Positions 55,279 to 64,000 of a stretch of DNA of 64,000 nt are shown here, piece by piece. A program made the position numbers and the translations under genes. Under the pieces are notes generated by a model, which saw only the letters and a list, made by a program, of their open reading frames with translations, was not told the origin of the DNA and ran no database searches. Within the stretch, counting starts at the first letter, position 1; every line of letters starts with the position of its first letter. Source of the DNA: Labrys sp. KNU-23 (GTDB lineage: Bacteria; Pseudomonadota; Alphaproteobacteria; Rhizobiales; Labraceae); the NCBI RefSeq assembly GCF_008330945.1, contig NZ_CP043488.1:1703501-1767500 (forward strand), in the 5' to 3' direction.

Positions 55279-56133
55279 TCATTGCGCTCCCTGGGTCTTC
55301 AGGGCCTTGGAAATACCGGTCGCCATCCGCATCATGCCGTCGAAGGCGCGGTCGGACAGGATGCCGCGCATGAAAATCATCGGCTTGGCGCCGAATCCGG
55401 TCGCGTAGCGGGTTTTCGGCATGCTGGACGTCACGGCCTTGGCAATCGTATCGGCAATAATCTGCGGCGGTGACTGGCGCTTTACACTGGCCTCACCCAC
55501 CATGGATTCCGCCATGGCGTTCGCCTGTGCCGCATATGGGCTGGCACCGGAGGTTTTGCGCAGCTTCCTGGCGGCGATGCCGGCCCATTCAGTCTTGATG
55601 CCGCCTGGCTCGATAACCACTACATCGATCCCGAAGGGCTGTACTTCCATGCGCAGGCAGTCGCTGATCGCTTCCAGCGCGAACTTCGTGCCGTGATACC
55701 AGGCGCCGAGCGGCGTGTGGATCTTGCCCCCCATCGAGGTGATGTTGACGATGGTGCCCGAGCGCTGCTCCCGCATATGCGGCAGGATGAGCTGGATCAG
55801 CCGGACGGCGCCGAACACGTTCACGTCAAACTGGGCGCGCGCTTCTTCCATCGGCACGTCCTCGACAGCACCATAGGAGCCGTAACCGGCATTGTTGACC
55901 AGCACGTCGATGCGGCCCGCCCCGGCGATGATCTTCTCGATCCCGGTCTGCATCGAGACATCGTCAGTGACGTCCATTGAGAGGATCTGGATACCGGACA
56001 TGACCAGGTGCTGCATGCGATCGACGCGGCGCGCGACGCCATAGACCGTGTAGCCAAGGTCCTTGAGCTTGAGGGCAGTCGATTCCCCGATGCCTGAGGA
56101 AGCCCCTGTGACGACTGCGACTTTGTTGGCCAT
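55279..56133 (-). CDS. SDR-family oxidoreductase with C-terminal extension
   Basis: About 284 residues: VAVVTGASSGIGESTALKL, VLVNNAGYGSYGAVEDV, Ser in NITSMGGKIHTPLG and Tyr-X3-Lys as YHGTK, plus a longer C-terminal region (KPMIFMRGILSDRAFDGMMRMATG). NADP-type SDRs of this shape reduce ketones or aldehydes. ATG 56133 is chosen because GGAG is 8 nt upstream; the ATG at 56139 is too close to the site. Confidence 0.88.
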   Translation of the reverse strand: MANKVAVVTGASSGIGESTALKLKDLGYTVYGVARRVDRMQHLVMSGIQILSMDVTDDVSMQTGIEKIIAGAGRIDVLVNNAGYGSYGAVEDVPMEEARAQFDVNVFGAVRLIQLILPHMREQRSGTIVNITSMGGKIHTPLGAWYHGTKFALEAISDCLRMEVQPFGIDVVVIEPGGIKTEWAGIAARKLRKTSGASPYAAQANAMAESMVGEASVKRQSPPQIIADTIAKAVTSSMPKTRYATGFGAKPMIFMRGILSDRAFDGMMRMATGISKALKTQGAQ

Positions 56134-56368
56134 GTGCATGGCTCCTTCATTGTGAACGGTTGGCCTTGGCGGCCATGTTCGACAAGGCCGCGCTTTCAGG
56201 AATGCACACTAGTCGCCGCGATGCGTCACAGCATTGGCATTACACGCCACATGACTCGCATGTCACGCCAACATATTTGCACACCCAGTTGTATCTCGCC
56301 CCTGCGAGAACATCGTCGGCGAAGTCTTGCAAGCGCCCGAACACCGCGCCGCCGCAAGGTTCTCGTGT

Positions 56369-56872
56369 TTAGGCGGGCGCCGCCACCGACAGGCCAGGAA
56401 CCGTCAAGGGTCGGCGGCGGGCGATGTGATAAACCGTTGCGGGCGGAGCGTTCAGCAGAGTTTTGCCCACCAGGCTTGCCTTGAGGCCGAGGCGTTCGAG
56501 GATGGGCCGGGGCACCGGGCAGAGGGGACCACTGGTAAACTGGTAGAAGGCGCCTCCGGCCGGAGATGCCCGAATGCACCTGAGAGTATGGCCATCACCT
56601 TTCGAGGCCGCATGCTCAAAAGCGGCAATCCGCTTACCACCGCTCCAACAGCCTGCGGGCTGTCGAATTCGATGTTCCTCAGCCGGACTGCATCCATCTG
56701 CAGCACGCGTGCGTCAGGAAACCGCGACTGCAAGAGGCTGGCGAAATCAGAGCCATATTCGACCAAGGTGAGATCTTCCGGCGCCACGCCACATGTGACC
56801 CGCCTCCTGGTGAAGACGCCGGTTCCAGGACGAAGCTCGATCACCGATCCCGTCGAGGGACCGATGTCACGT
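56369..56872 (-). pseudogene. Phospholipid N-methyltransferase-like gene, truncated and frameshifted
   Basis: A minus-strand remnant of a SAM-dependent methyltransferase of the PmtA type. Motif I is VIELRPGTGVFT, followed by EDLTLVEYGSDFASLLQ, DAVRLRNIEF, VVSGLPLLSM and KVMAILSGAFGHLRP. After HLRP a lost base shifts the frame; the other frame continues GAFYQFTSGPLCPVPRPIL and KTLLNAPPATVYHIARRRP to a stop at 56369. The N-terminus is missing exactly where the IS6 element begins (56873). The enzyme methylates phosphatidylethanolamine toward phosphatidylcholine, but this copy is inactive. Confidence 0.8.
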
Positions 56873-57685
56873 GGGCCTTGTCACGTTAACTGGGAAATGG
56901 CGAGTGCCCATGTAGATGGAGTGGCATGAGCCTGCCCGTCAGATACAAGCGCCACCGATTTCCACCTGCGATCATCGCCCATGCGCTGTGGCTTTACTTT
57001 CGCCTTCCGCTGAGCCTGCGCCTGGTGGAGGAAATGCTGGTGGAGCGCAGTATCGTCGTCTCCTATGAAACCGTGCGGTGTTGGGCGATGAAGTTTGGAT
57101 CCGATTATACCCGTCGACTGAAGCGCAAGAGACCGGGGTTGCGCGACATCTGGCACCTTGGCGAGGTCGTCATCGCCATCGGCGGCACGAAGCACTGGTT
57201 GGGGCGGGCGGTCGACCAGGACGCTATGTCCTCGACGAGATCGTGCAGAGACGGCGCGATACCGAGACGGCCGGGCGCTTGCTGAGGCGACTTCCCAAGA
57301 AGCAGGGCTGTCGCCCTCGGCGCATGATCACCGACAAGCTCGGCTCCTACGCCGCCGCCCGGCGTCACATCATGCCGAGCTTCGAACATCGCTCGCACAA
57401 GGGCCTCAACAACAGGGCGGAGAACTCACATGTCCCTTTCCGAAAACGCGAGCGGACGATGCAGGGCTTTCGATCTTCGGGAGGCCTGCAGCGGTTCGTC
57501 GCCGTCTTCTCGGCCGTCCGCAATCTTTTCGTCCCTCCGGTCTCGTCACTCCGCCCTTGCCACCCATCTCCACCGGCTGATCACGATAGCCCAATGGAAA
57601 ACTGTGGCCGGTATCGCCGCTTGAGCCCACAACGAGACCGAATTCGCCTTCATGGCGCCCATCGCCACTTAACGTGACATCCCCC
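56873..57685 (+). mobile_element. IS6-family insertion sequence, degenerate
   Basis: About 813 bp. The ends carry inverted repeats with the shared core GTCACGTTAA: 56880-56889 at left and its complement at 57669-57678. The repeat extends outward to a GGG at both ends with three mismatches in 17 bp. No 8-bp target duplication is visible (TGTCACGT at left, ATGGATGT at right), which suggests flanking deletion or recombination. It carries a frameshifted transposase. Confidence 0.75.
56926..57624 (+). pseudogene. IS6-family transposase, two frameshifts
   Basis: Reads MSLPVRYKRHRFPPAIIAHALWLYF in one frame to about 57222 (VDQD), where one G is missing and the frame changes to GYVLDEIVQRRRDTETAGRLL, ITDKLGSYAAARRHIMP and HKGLNNRAENSHVPFRKRERTMQGFRS. 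A second shift near 57541 leads to RSRHSALATHLHRLITIAQWK and a stop at 57624. The DDE region is present, but the gene is broken. Confidence 0.85.
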
Positions 57686-57805
57686 ATGGATGTGACCGGA
57701 GCTCATCGGCTTGCAATCGTCAGTGACACGCTCATCGATCAGTCCAGAACGGCTTCACTTGGTGCGGGTCTAATTCAAACCGAGTCAGCGGCGGCGATTG
57801 TCATT

Positions 57806-58384
57806 TCAGGTTGCGACGGTCTCACGGATATGATGCGCAGCCGAAGTCAGAAAACTCTGCGCAAGCTCAGGGTCGTTCACCGCGCGCGATAGCGTCAGTG
57901 CGCCAAGCATTATCGAAAGAATGGCCATTGCCTTGCCGTTCGTTGGCTCGCCGTCCGCCCCAGGAATCATGCTGCCGAGCGCTTCAAGATGCGTCTTAAT
58001 TCCGGCTTCAAACGAGTCCTTCACGCTCGTGCCTTGTCTTGCTGCGTCAGAGCCCAGCGCCGCAATCGGACAGCCGTCCATCTTCTCCTGGCTGTGCTCC
58101 ATGCTGAGATAGAAGCCCAGCACTGCACCAAGCGGATCATCAGGGTTTGCCGCAACTGCGGCGGCCCATCTTTGCCCAGCGCTTTCCATCGCTCGTTTAG
58201 AGGCCTGCGCCGCCAGATCCTCCTTCGACGCAAACTGCTTATAAAAAGCGCCCTGGGTCAGTCCGGCCCCCTTCATCAAGTCCTTGAGCCCGATGCCGTC
58301 AAAGCCGTGCTCGCGAAAAAGGCGGCCCGACACATTGATCACGGCTTGGCGGTTTTCCTCAGCCTGAACGCGACTTACCCGCAT
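57806..58384 (-). CDS. TetR-family repressor of the RND pump
   Basis: A 192-residue TetR protein with an N-terminal HTH (AVINVSGRLFREHGFDGIGLKDLMKGAGLTQGAFYKQFASKEDLAAQ) and a C-terminal ligand domain with the CPIAALGSDAARQG segment. ATG 58384 lies next to a GTG at 58387; both share GAGGATCA upstream. Divergent from the efflux operon, with inverted repeats in the 86-bp gap, so likely its local repressor. Confidence 0.9.
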   Translation of the reverse strand: MRVSRVQAEENRQAVINVSGRLFREHGFDGIGLKDLMKGAGLTQGAFYKQFASKEDLAAQASKRAMESAGQRWAAAVAANPDDPLGAVLGFYLSMEHSQEKMDGCPIAALGSDAARQGTSVKDSFEAGIKTHLEALGSMIPGADGEPTNGKAMAILSIMLGALTLSRAVNDPELAQSFLTSAAHHIRETVAT

Positions 58385-58400
58385 CACTGATCCTCGTATT

Positions 58401-58449
58401 TAGATTGCATCCGTAATCTATATCAAATATAGAGGTCGAACGCAATCTA
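58401..58449. promoter_or_regulatory. TetR operator repeats
   Basis: TAGATT at 58401 and AATCTA at 58415 form an inverted repeat. TAGATTGC at 58401 also pairs with GCAATCTA at 58442. The repeats lie in the promoter gap between tetR and the adaptor gene. Confidence 0.6.
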
Positions 58450-58470
58450 TCTTTCAAAGAGGCCACGGAC

Positions 58471-59583
58471 ATGAAACTTAAGCCCGTTCTGGTTGGGGCA
58501 GGTGCATTGGTCGCAGCATTGGGCGCGGCCGGGTTCGTTGTGCTTTTGGCGCGGCCCCACGAAGCTTCGGCTGAAAGCGACCCCAGGCAGGAACCGCCTT
58601 TGGTCAGAGTGATAAGGGCAGGAAACGCGGTCGAAAACGAGCGCAGCTTCACCGGCCTCATCGGGGCCAGGGTCCAGAGCAATCTCGGCTTTCGCGTTCC
58701 CGGCAAAATCCTGGAACGCCTGGTTAATACGGGTGAACAGGTGAAGGCCGGCCAACCGTTGATGCGGATCGACGAAACGGATCTTCGCCTCGCAGTGACG
58801 GCAAAGCACAACGCTGTTGCCGCAGCACGGGCTGCCTTGGTTCAGGCGAGCGCAGACGAGAAGCGATATGCAACATTGGTGAAGAGCGGACTGGCAGCGA
58901 CCCCGCAACGTTATGACCAGGCCAAGGCAGCCCTCGATACCGCCCAGGCACAAGTTGCCGCGACCGAGGCGGATGCCAAGGTTGCAGAAAACGAGGCGAC
59001 CTATTCCGTCCTGGTCGCAGATGCCGATGGAACGGTCGTCGAGACACTCGGGGAGCCAGGTCAAGTTGTCTCTGCAGGCCAGCCTGTCGTTCGGCTTGCC
59101 GTGGCCGGGCCTCGCGAAGCAGTAGTGGCCCTTCCCGAGACGATGCGGCCTACGATCGGTTCTGTAGCTAAGGCGACTCTTTTTGGAAGCGATGGACATC
59201 CCTACACGGCGCATCTGCGCCAGTTGTCGGATTCCGCCGATCCGCAGACCCGCACTTACGAGGCTCGCTATGTGCTCGATGGCAAGGCCGCGACAGCTCC
59301 GCTCGGTGCAACAGTTACTATTCGAGTCGCAAGCCAAGCGAACCAGCTGCAGCGCCAGGTTCCTCTTGGAGCCGTGCTTGATGACGGCAGCAAGACCGGC
59401 GTCTGGATACTCGATCCAGCCACTTCGACTGTGCATTTCCGCCCTATACACCTTGTTCGTATGAGCAGCGAAACGGCCGTGATCTCCGGGCTGAACGAGG
59501 GAGACTCCGTTGTCTCGCTCGGGGTTCATCTCCTCCAGGAAGGCGCGCGCGTCAAGACCGTGCCTGAGAGCGGGAGCCGGTGA
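58471..59583 (+). CDS. RND efflux adaptor (membrane fusion) protein
   Basis: A 370-residue HlyD/AcrA-like periplasmic adaptor. N-terminal membrane anchor (GAGALVAALGAAGFVVLLA), lipoyl halves (GFRVPGKILERLVNTGEQVKAGQPLMRID and ADADGTVVETLGEPGQVVSAGQPVVRL), an alpha-helical hairpin rich in Ala/Gln between, and a beta-barrel domain. Its stop overlaps the pump start (TGATG), so pump and adaptor are coupled. No outer-membrane factor is encoded nearby. Confidence 0.92.
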   Translation: MKLKPVLVGAGALVAALGAAGFVVLLARPHEASAESDPRQEPPLVRVIRAGNAVENERSFTGLIGARVQSNLGFRVPGKILERLVNTGEQVKAGQPLMRIDETDLRLAVTAKHNAVAAARAALVQASADEKRYATLVKSGLAATPQRYDQAKAALDTAQAQVAATEADAKVAENEATYSVLVADADGTVVETLGEPGQVVSAGQPVVRLAVAGPREAVVALPETMRPTIGSVAKATLFGSDGHPYTAHLRQLSDSADPQTRTYEARYVLDGKAATAPLGATVTIRVASQANQLQRQVPLGAVLDDGSKTGVWILDPATSTVHFRPIHLVRMSSETAVISGLNEGDSVVSLGVHLLQEGARVKTVPESGSR

Positions 59584-62500
59584 TGTCGTTCAATCTTTCC
59601 GCGATCGCAGTGCGTGAACGGGCTGTTACCCTGTTCTTCATTCTCCTGCTGGTGGCTGCGGGCGCATATGCCTTCGTCATGCTCGGACGGGCGGAGGATC
59701 CCAATTTTACCATCAAGACACTGACCGTCACGACCGCATGGCCCGGCGCCACGGCGCGCGAGATGCAGGACCTCGTCGCTGAACCGCTGGAGAAACGGCT
59801 TCAGGAATTGACCTGGTACGATCGCGTGGAGACGACGACCCGGCCGGGCTACGCGTATATGACGGTAACGCTGAAAGACAGCACGCCTCCCTCGGCAGTG
59901 CAGGAGGAGTTCTATCAGGCCCGCAAGAAGTTGGGAGACGAGGCTCGCAATCTGCCGCCCGGCGCCCTAGGCCCGTTCGTCAACGACGAATATTCGGACG
60001 TGAGTTTCGCCCTATATGCCCTCAAGGCCAAAGGCCTTCCGATGCGCGAACTGGCCCGGCAGGCCGAGACCATCCGCCAGGACCTCCTGCATGTTCCCGG
60101 CGTGAAGAAGATCAACATCATTGGTGAGCGCCCCGAGCAGATATTCGTGGAGTTCTCCTATCCCAAACTGGCAACTCTGGGTGTATCGGCCCAGGATATC
60201 GTCACTGCCTTGCAGCGACAGAACATTGTCACCCCAGCGGGCTCCATCGATACCCGGGGTCCGCAGGTCTTCATTAGGGTCAATGGGGCCTACGACAGCG
60301 TCAAGACGATCGCCGATACACCGATCGTTGCTGCAGGGCGAACGTTGAAGCTTTCCGACATCGCCGACGTCCGCCGCGGATACGAAGACCCGCCCACCTA
60401 CATTATCCGACGTCAGGGCGAACCCACCATCATGCTCTCAGCAGTCATGCAGGAGGGATGGAACGGACTAGAGCTCGGCAAGGCGCTCGAGGCGAAGTCC
60501 GCAGCAATCGCCCAGGCGATGCCGCTTGGGCTGACGCTTGAAAAGGTTACCGACCAGGCTGTCAACATCTACTCGGCAGTTGACGAATTCATGCTGAAGT
60601 TCGCAATGGCCCTCGGCGTGGTGCTGCTGGTGAGCCTGCTCAGCCTCGGCTGGCGCGTTGGCATCGTCGTGGCGGCTGCCGTGCCGCTCACGCTTGCTGT
60701 TGTCTTCCTTATCATGCTGGAAACCGGCCGGTTCTTCGACCGCATCACCTTGGGCGCACTGATCCTTGCACTTGGTCTGTTGGTGGACGATGCGATCATC
60801 GCCATCGAGGTCATGGTGGTGAAAATGGAAGAGGGCATGGATCGCATCAAGGCGGCGGCTTATGCCTGGAGCCACACTGCTGCACCCATGCTCTCCGGGA
60901 CACTGGTGACCATAGCTGGTTTCCTGCCGGTGGGATTTGCCCGATCCACGGCGGGGGAATACGCCGGCAACATCTTCTGGGTTGTTGGCTTCGCCCTTAT
61001 TGTCTCCTGGATCATCGCCGTCGTCTTCACCCCTTATCTCGGCGTCAAGATGCTTCCGGCGTTCAAGCCGATCGAAGGCGGACATCACGCGATCTACGAT
61101 ACGCCGAACTATCGGCGCTTGCGGCGCCTCATCACATTTGCAGTGCGCCACAAATTCGTCACCAGCGCCATCGTTGGTATTGCCTTCGCTCTCTCGGTTG
61201 TCGGCATGGGGGCCATCAAACAGCAATTCTTCCCGACATCCGATCGTCCGGAAGTGCTGGTGGAGGTACGCCTGCCCGAAGGCACGAGCATCGAGACGAC
61301 GACGGCCACGGTCAAAAAGTTGGAGAAGTGGCTGGACAGCCAGCCCGAGGCCAAGATCGTCACAAGCTATGTCGGGCAAGGCGCGCCGCGCTTCTTCTTT
61401 GCGATGGCGCCCGAACTGCCCGACCCAGCCTTTGCAAAGATCGTCGTCCTGACGCCAGACGCTGAAGCGCGTGAAGCTTTGAAGCATCGGCTCCGAGCGG
61501 CTCTGGCACAAGGACTTGCTCCCGAAGCCTATGCGCGTGTCACTCAACTCGTGTTCGGGCCCTATACGCCTTTCCCGGTCGAGTTCCGGGTGATGGGCCC
61601 CGATCCTGCGCAACTGTACGGCATCTCCCAAAAAGCCCTCGATATCATGCGCAGTGTGCCGGACGTCAGGCAGGCCAATCGTGACTGGGGCAATCGCACG
61701 CCCGTGCTTCGCTTTGTTCCCGATCAGGATCGTCTGAACCTCATTGGTCTCTCGTCGGTGGAGGTGAGCCAGCAGTTGCAGTTCCTCCTCACCGGCATCC
61801 CCGTTACCCAGGTTCGCGAGGACATCCGCAATGTCCCTATTGTGGCGCGCAGCGCGGGCGGCGAACGCCTGGACCCGACCCGCCTTGAGGACTTCTCACT
61901 GATGAGCCGAGACGGCCGGCAGATCCCGCTTGGCCAGATCGGACACTCTGAAATCCGTCTGGAGGAGCCGATCCTGAAACGCCGCGACCGTGCGCCTCTC
62001 ATTACGATCCGTTGCGACATCAATGAGGCGACCCAGCCTCCAGAGGTATCCAAGCAAATCATGTCGGCCCTTCAACCGCTGATCGCGTCACTCCCGGCGG
62101 GCTACCGCATCGAGATGGGCGGATCGATTGAGGAAGCTGCCAAGGCCAATGTTGCCTTGGCCAGGGTCTTCCCGGTCATGATCGCCGCCACGTTGATTGT
62201 CATCATGCTGCAGGTGCGATCCTTCTCGATGATGGCCATGGTGTTGCTGACCGCACCGCTCGGGCTTGTCGGTGTCGTGCCTATGTTGCTGGCGTTCAAT
62301 CAACCTTTTGGATTCAATGCGATCCTGGGGCTGATAGGACTGGCTGGCATCCTGATGCGCAACACGCTGATCCTGACCGAGCAGATCAAAGAGAACCGGG
62401 CAGCCGGCCTCGACGATTATCACGCCGTTATCGAGGCCACGGTGCAACGCACCAGACCAGTGATCCTAACCGCACTCGCAGCCGTGCTGGCGTTCATTCC

Positions 62501-62699
62501 CCTCACGCATTCCGTCTTCTGGGGATCGATGGCCTTCACGCTGATCGGCGGCACGGCGGCGGGCACGGTGCTCATCTTGCTGTTCCTCCCCGCGCTCTAT
62601 GCTGCGTGGTTCCGGATCAAGCCGACTGCGATTGACTTCCATTCGCAGACTTCCACGAGCGAGCAAATAGGCTCGCACGCAGCGATTGCCGCCGAATAA
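59583..62699 (+). CDS. RND multidrug-type efflux pump
   Basis: A 1038-residue RND transporter with 12 membrane helices and two periplasmic porter regions. Helix 4 has GLLVDDAIIAIEVMVVKMEEG with the proton-relay acidic pair. Helix 1 is AVTLFFILLLVAAGAYAFVML, followed by EDPNFTIKTLTVTTAWPGATA, typical of the hydrophobic/amphiphilic efflux branch. It exports drugs or toxic organics across the envelope. ATG 59583 overlaps the adaptor stop; GTG 59580 is the alternative. Confidence 0.93.
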   Translation: MSFNLSAIAVRERAVTLFFILLLVAAGAYAFVMLGRAEDPNFTIKTLTVTTAWPGATAREMQDLVAEPLEKRLQELTWYDRVETTTRPGYAYMTVTLKDSTPPSAVQEEFYQARKKLGDEARNLPPGALGPFVNDEYSDVSFALYALKAKGLPMRELARQAETIRQDLLHVPGVKKINIIGERPEQIFVEFSYPKLATLGVSAQDIVTALQRQNIVTPAGSIDTRGPQVFIRVNGAYDSVKTIADTPIVAAGRTLKLSDIADVRRGYEDPPTYIIRRQGEPTIMLSAVMQEGWNGLELGKALEAKSAAIAQAMPLGLTLEKVTDQAVNIYSAVDEFMLKFAMALGVVLLVSLLSLGWRVGIVVAAAVPLTLAVVFLIMLETGRFFDRITLGALILALGLLVDDAIIAIEVMVVKMEEGMDRIKAAAYAWSHTAAPMLSGTLVTIAGFLPVGFARSTAGEYAGNIFWVVGFALIVSWIIAVVFTPYLGVKMLPAFKPIEGGHHAIYDTPNYRRLRRLITFAVRHKFVTSAIVGIAFALSVVGMGAIKQQFFPTSDRPEVLVEVRLPEGTSIETTTATVKKLEKWLDSQPEAKIVTSYVGQGAPRFFFAMAPELPDPAFAKIVVLTPDAEAREALKHRLRAALAQGLAPEAYARVTQLVFGPYTPFPVEFRVMGPDPAQLYGISQKALDIMRSVPDVRQANRDWGNRTPVLRFVPDQDRLNLIGLSSVEVSQQLQFLLTGIPVTQVREDIRNVPIVARSAGGERLDPTRLEDFSLMSRDGRQIPLGQIGHSEIRLEEPILKRRDRAPLITIRCDINEATQPPEVSKQIMSALQPLIASLPAGYRIEMGGSIEEAAKANVALARVFPVMIAATLIVIMLQVRSFSMMAMVLLTAPLGLVGVVPMLLAFNQPFGFNAILGLIGLAGILMRNTLILTEQIKENRAAGLDDYHAVIEATVQRTRPVILTALAAVLAFIPLTHSVFWGSMAFTLIGGTAAGTVLILLFLPALYAAWFRIKPTAIDFHSQTSTSEQIGSHAAIAAE

Positions 62700-62794
62700 G
62701 GCACGATCGTTGGGTCGGGCACTCCGGGATTGGGGAGATGACGACGTAGTCCACTTCACGGCTTTGATGATGCTTTCAAGAATTCAACAGCGGC

Positions 62795-62856
62795 TTCAGC
62801 GCAACGCAAAAACCCGACCGAGATATTAATCTCGATCGGGTTTTTGTTATCTGATT

Positions 62857-62868
<12 letters not shown>
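62795..62868. repeat. Direct repeat copy B at tRNA 3' end
   Basis: 74 bp matching 43664-43738. This copy overlaps the 3' end of the intact initiator tRNA gene and the downstream terminator. Confidence 0.8.
62808..62845. terminator. Terminator of the rRNA operon
   Basis: AAAAACCCGACCGAGAT, loop ATTA, ATCTCGATCGGGTTTTT, with one mismatch in the stem. Works in both directions: for the minus-strand rRNA/tRNA transcript and the plus-strand efflux operon. Confidence 0.85.
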
Positions 62869-62933
<65 letters not shown>

Positions 62934-62974
62934 GCAGGTATGGTGACATGGTTGATAGAGATTTTTGCTTTGCA

Positions 62975-63092
62975 GGCCTGGCAACGACCTACTCTCCCAG
63001 GTCTTGAGACATAGTACCATCGGCGCTGAGGAGTTTAACGGCCGAGTTCGGGATGGGATCGGGTTGAGGCTCCTCGCTAGTGCCACCAGGCC
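62975..63092 (-). rRNA. 5S ribosomal RNA
   Basis: About 118 nt. The 5' end GGCCTGGTGGC pairs with the 3' end CCAGGCC, and the internal CGATCCCATCCCGAACTCGG block is present on the minus strand. Boundaries may be off by a base or two. Confidence 0.92.
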
Positions 63093-63239
63093 GGCGAAGC
63101 AAAATCTGAAGCAAGATGTCTTTGCGAACCCCTTGAGGTTCGTGAAGGGTGACCGCAGCGACATTTCTTGATGTCGCGATCAGGTCACCCCTTTCAGGAT
63201 GTGGCACATGGCCCATCGTGAGTATTGATAAATGAGAGC

Positions 63240-64000
<761 letters not shown>

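Overview
The window is from a GC-rich alphaproteobacterium, most likely a soil or plant-associated member of the Hyphomicrobiales (Rhizobiales). The evidence is the rRNA operon order at the right edge (23S, 5S, initiator tRNA, read on the minus strand), many LysR/GntR/IclR/AraC regulators paired with ABC importers, and a heavy catabolic gene load. Genus is not decided by anything I can see.

Layout. 0-6.6 kb: the 3' part of a large autotransporter, a lone HicB-like protein, a membrane histidine kinase and a decayed IS5-type transposase. 6.6-16 kb: a polar amino-acid ABC importer, an Asp/Glu-racemase-family enzyme, a GcvA-like LysR regulator, a dimethylglycine/sarcosine-dehydrogenase-like flavoprotein and its own electron-transfer flavoprotein (etfBA). 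This looks like one N-methyl amino acid catabolic unit; the importer and the dehydrogenase share a 37-bp upstream element. 16.3-17 kb: an orphan response regulator. 17.6-33.6 kb: a catabolic region for polyhydroxylated aromatics, with a LysR regulator, two different hydroxyquinol 1,2-dioxygenases, maleylacetate reductase, a complete branched-chain-type ABC importer, a phenol-hydroxylase-type monooxygenase, and a minus-strand trio (SDR, NTF2-like protein, 3-ketosteroid-dehydrogenase-like flavoprotein) next to AraC and IclR regulators. The likely flow is uptake, hydroxylation or aromatisation to hydroxyquinol, ring cleavage to maleylacetate, then reduction to 3-oxoadipate.

33.8-43.5 kb: a LysR regulator diverges from a run of esterase, isochorismatase-like hydrolase, XapX protein, exported amidohydrolase with a Cys/His-rich tail, DoxX protein, alginate-export-type outer-membrane channel, two DUF1275 proteins and an LtrA protein. 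No known pathway explains this run, so it is the best candidate for an undescribed system. 43.9-45.7 kb: flavohaemoglobin and an Rrf2/NsrR-type regulator, divergent, with two NsrR-like operators between them. 45.9-53.8 kb: GntR-controlled sugar uptake and catabolism (two periplasmic binding proteins, ATPase, permease, SDR, AGE-type epimerase, enolase-superfamily dehydratase). 54.2-57.7 kb: an SDR/AraC pair, a phospholipid-methyltransferase-like gene cut by an IS6-family element, and that element, which is itself frameshifted. 57.8-62.7 kb: TetR-regulated RND efflux pump. 62.8-64 kb: initiator tRNA, 5S and partial 23S rRNA.

A 75-bp imperfect direct repeat (terminator plus the last 12 nt of the initiator tRNA) lies at 43.7 and 62.8 kb and brackets the last 19 kb. 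This suggests either an integrated segment or the scar of another rRNA operon end.
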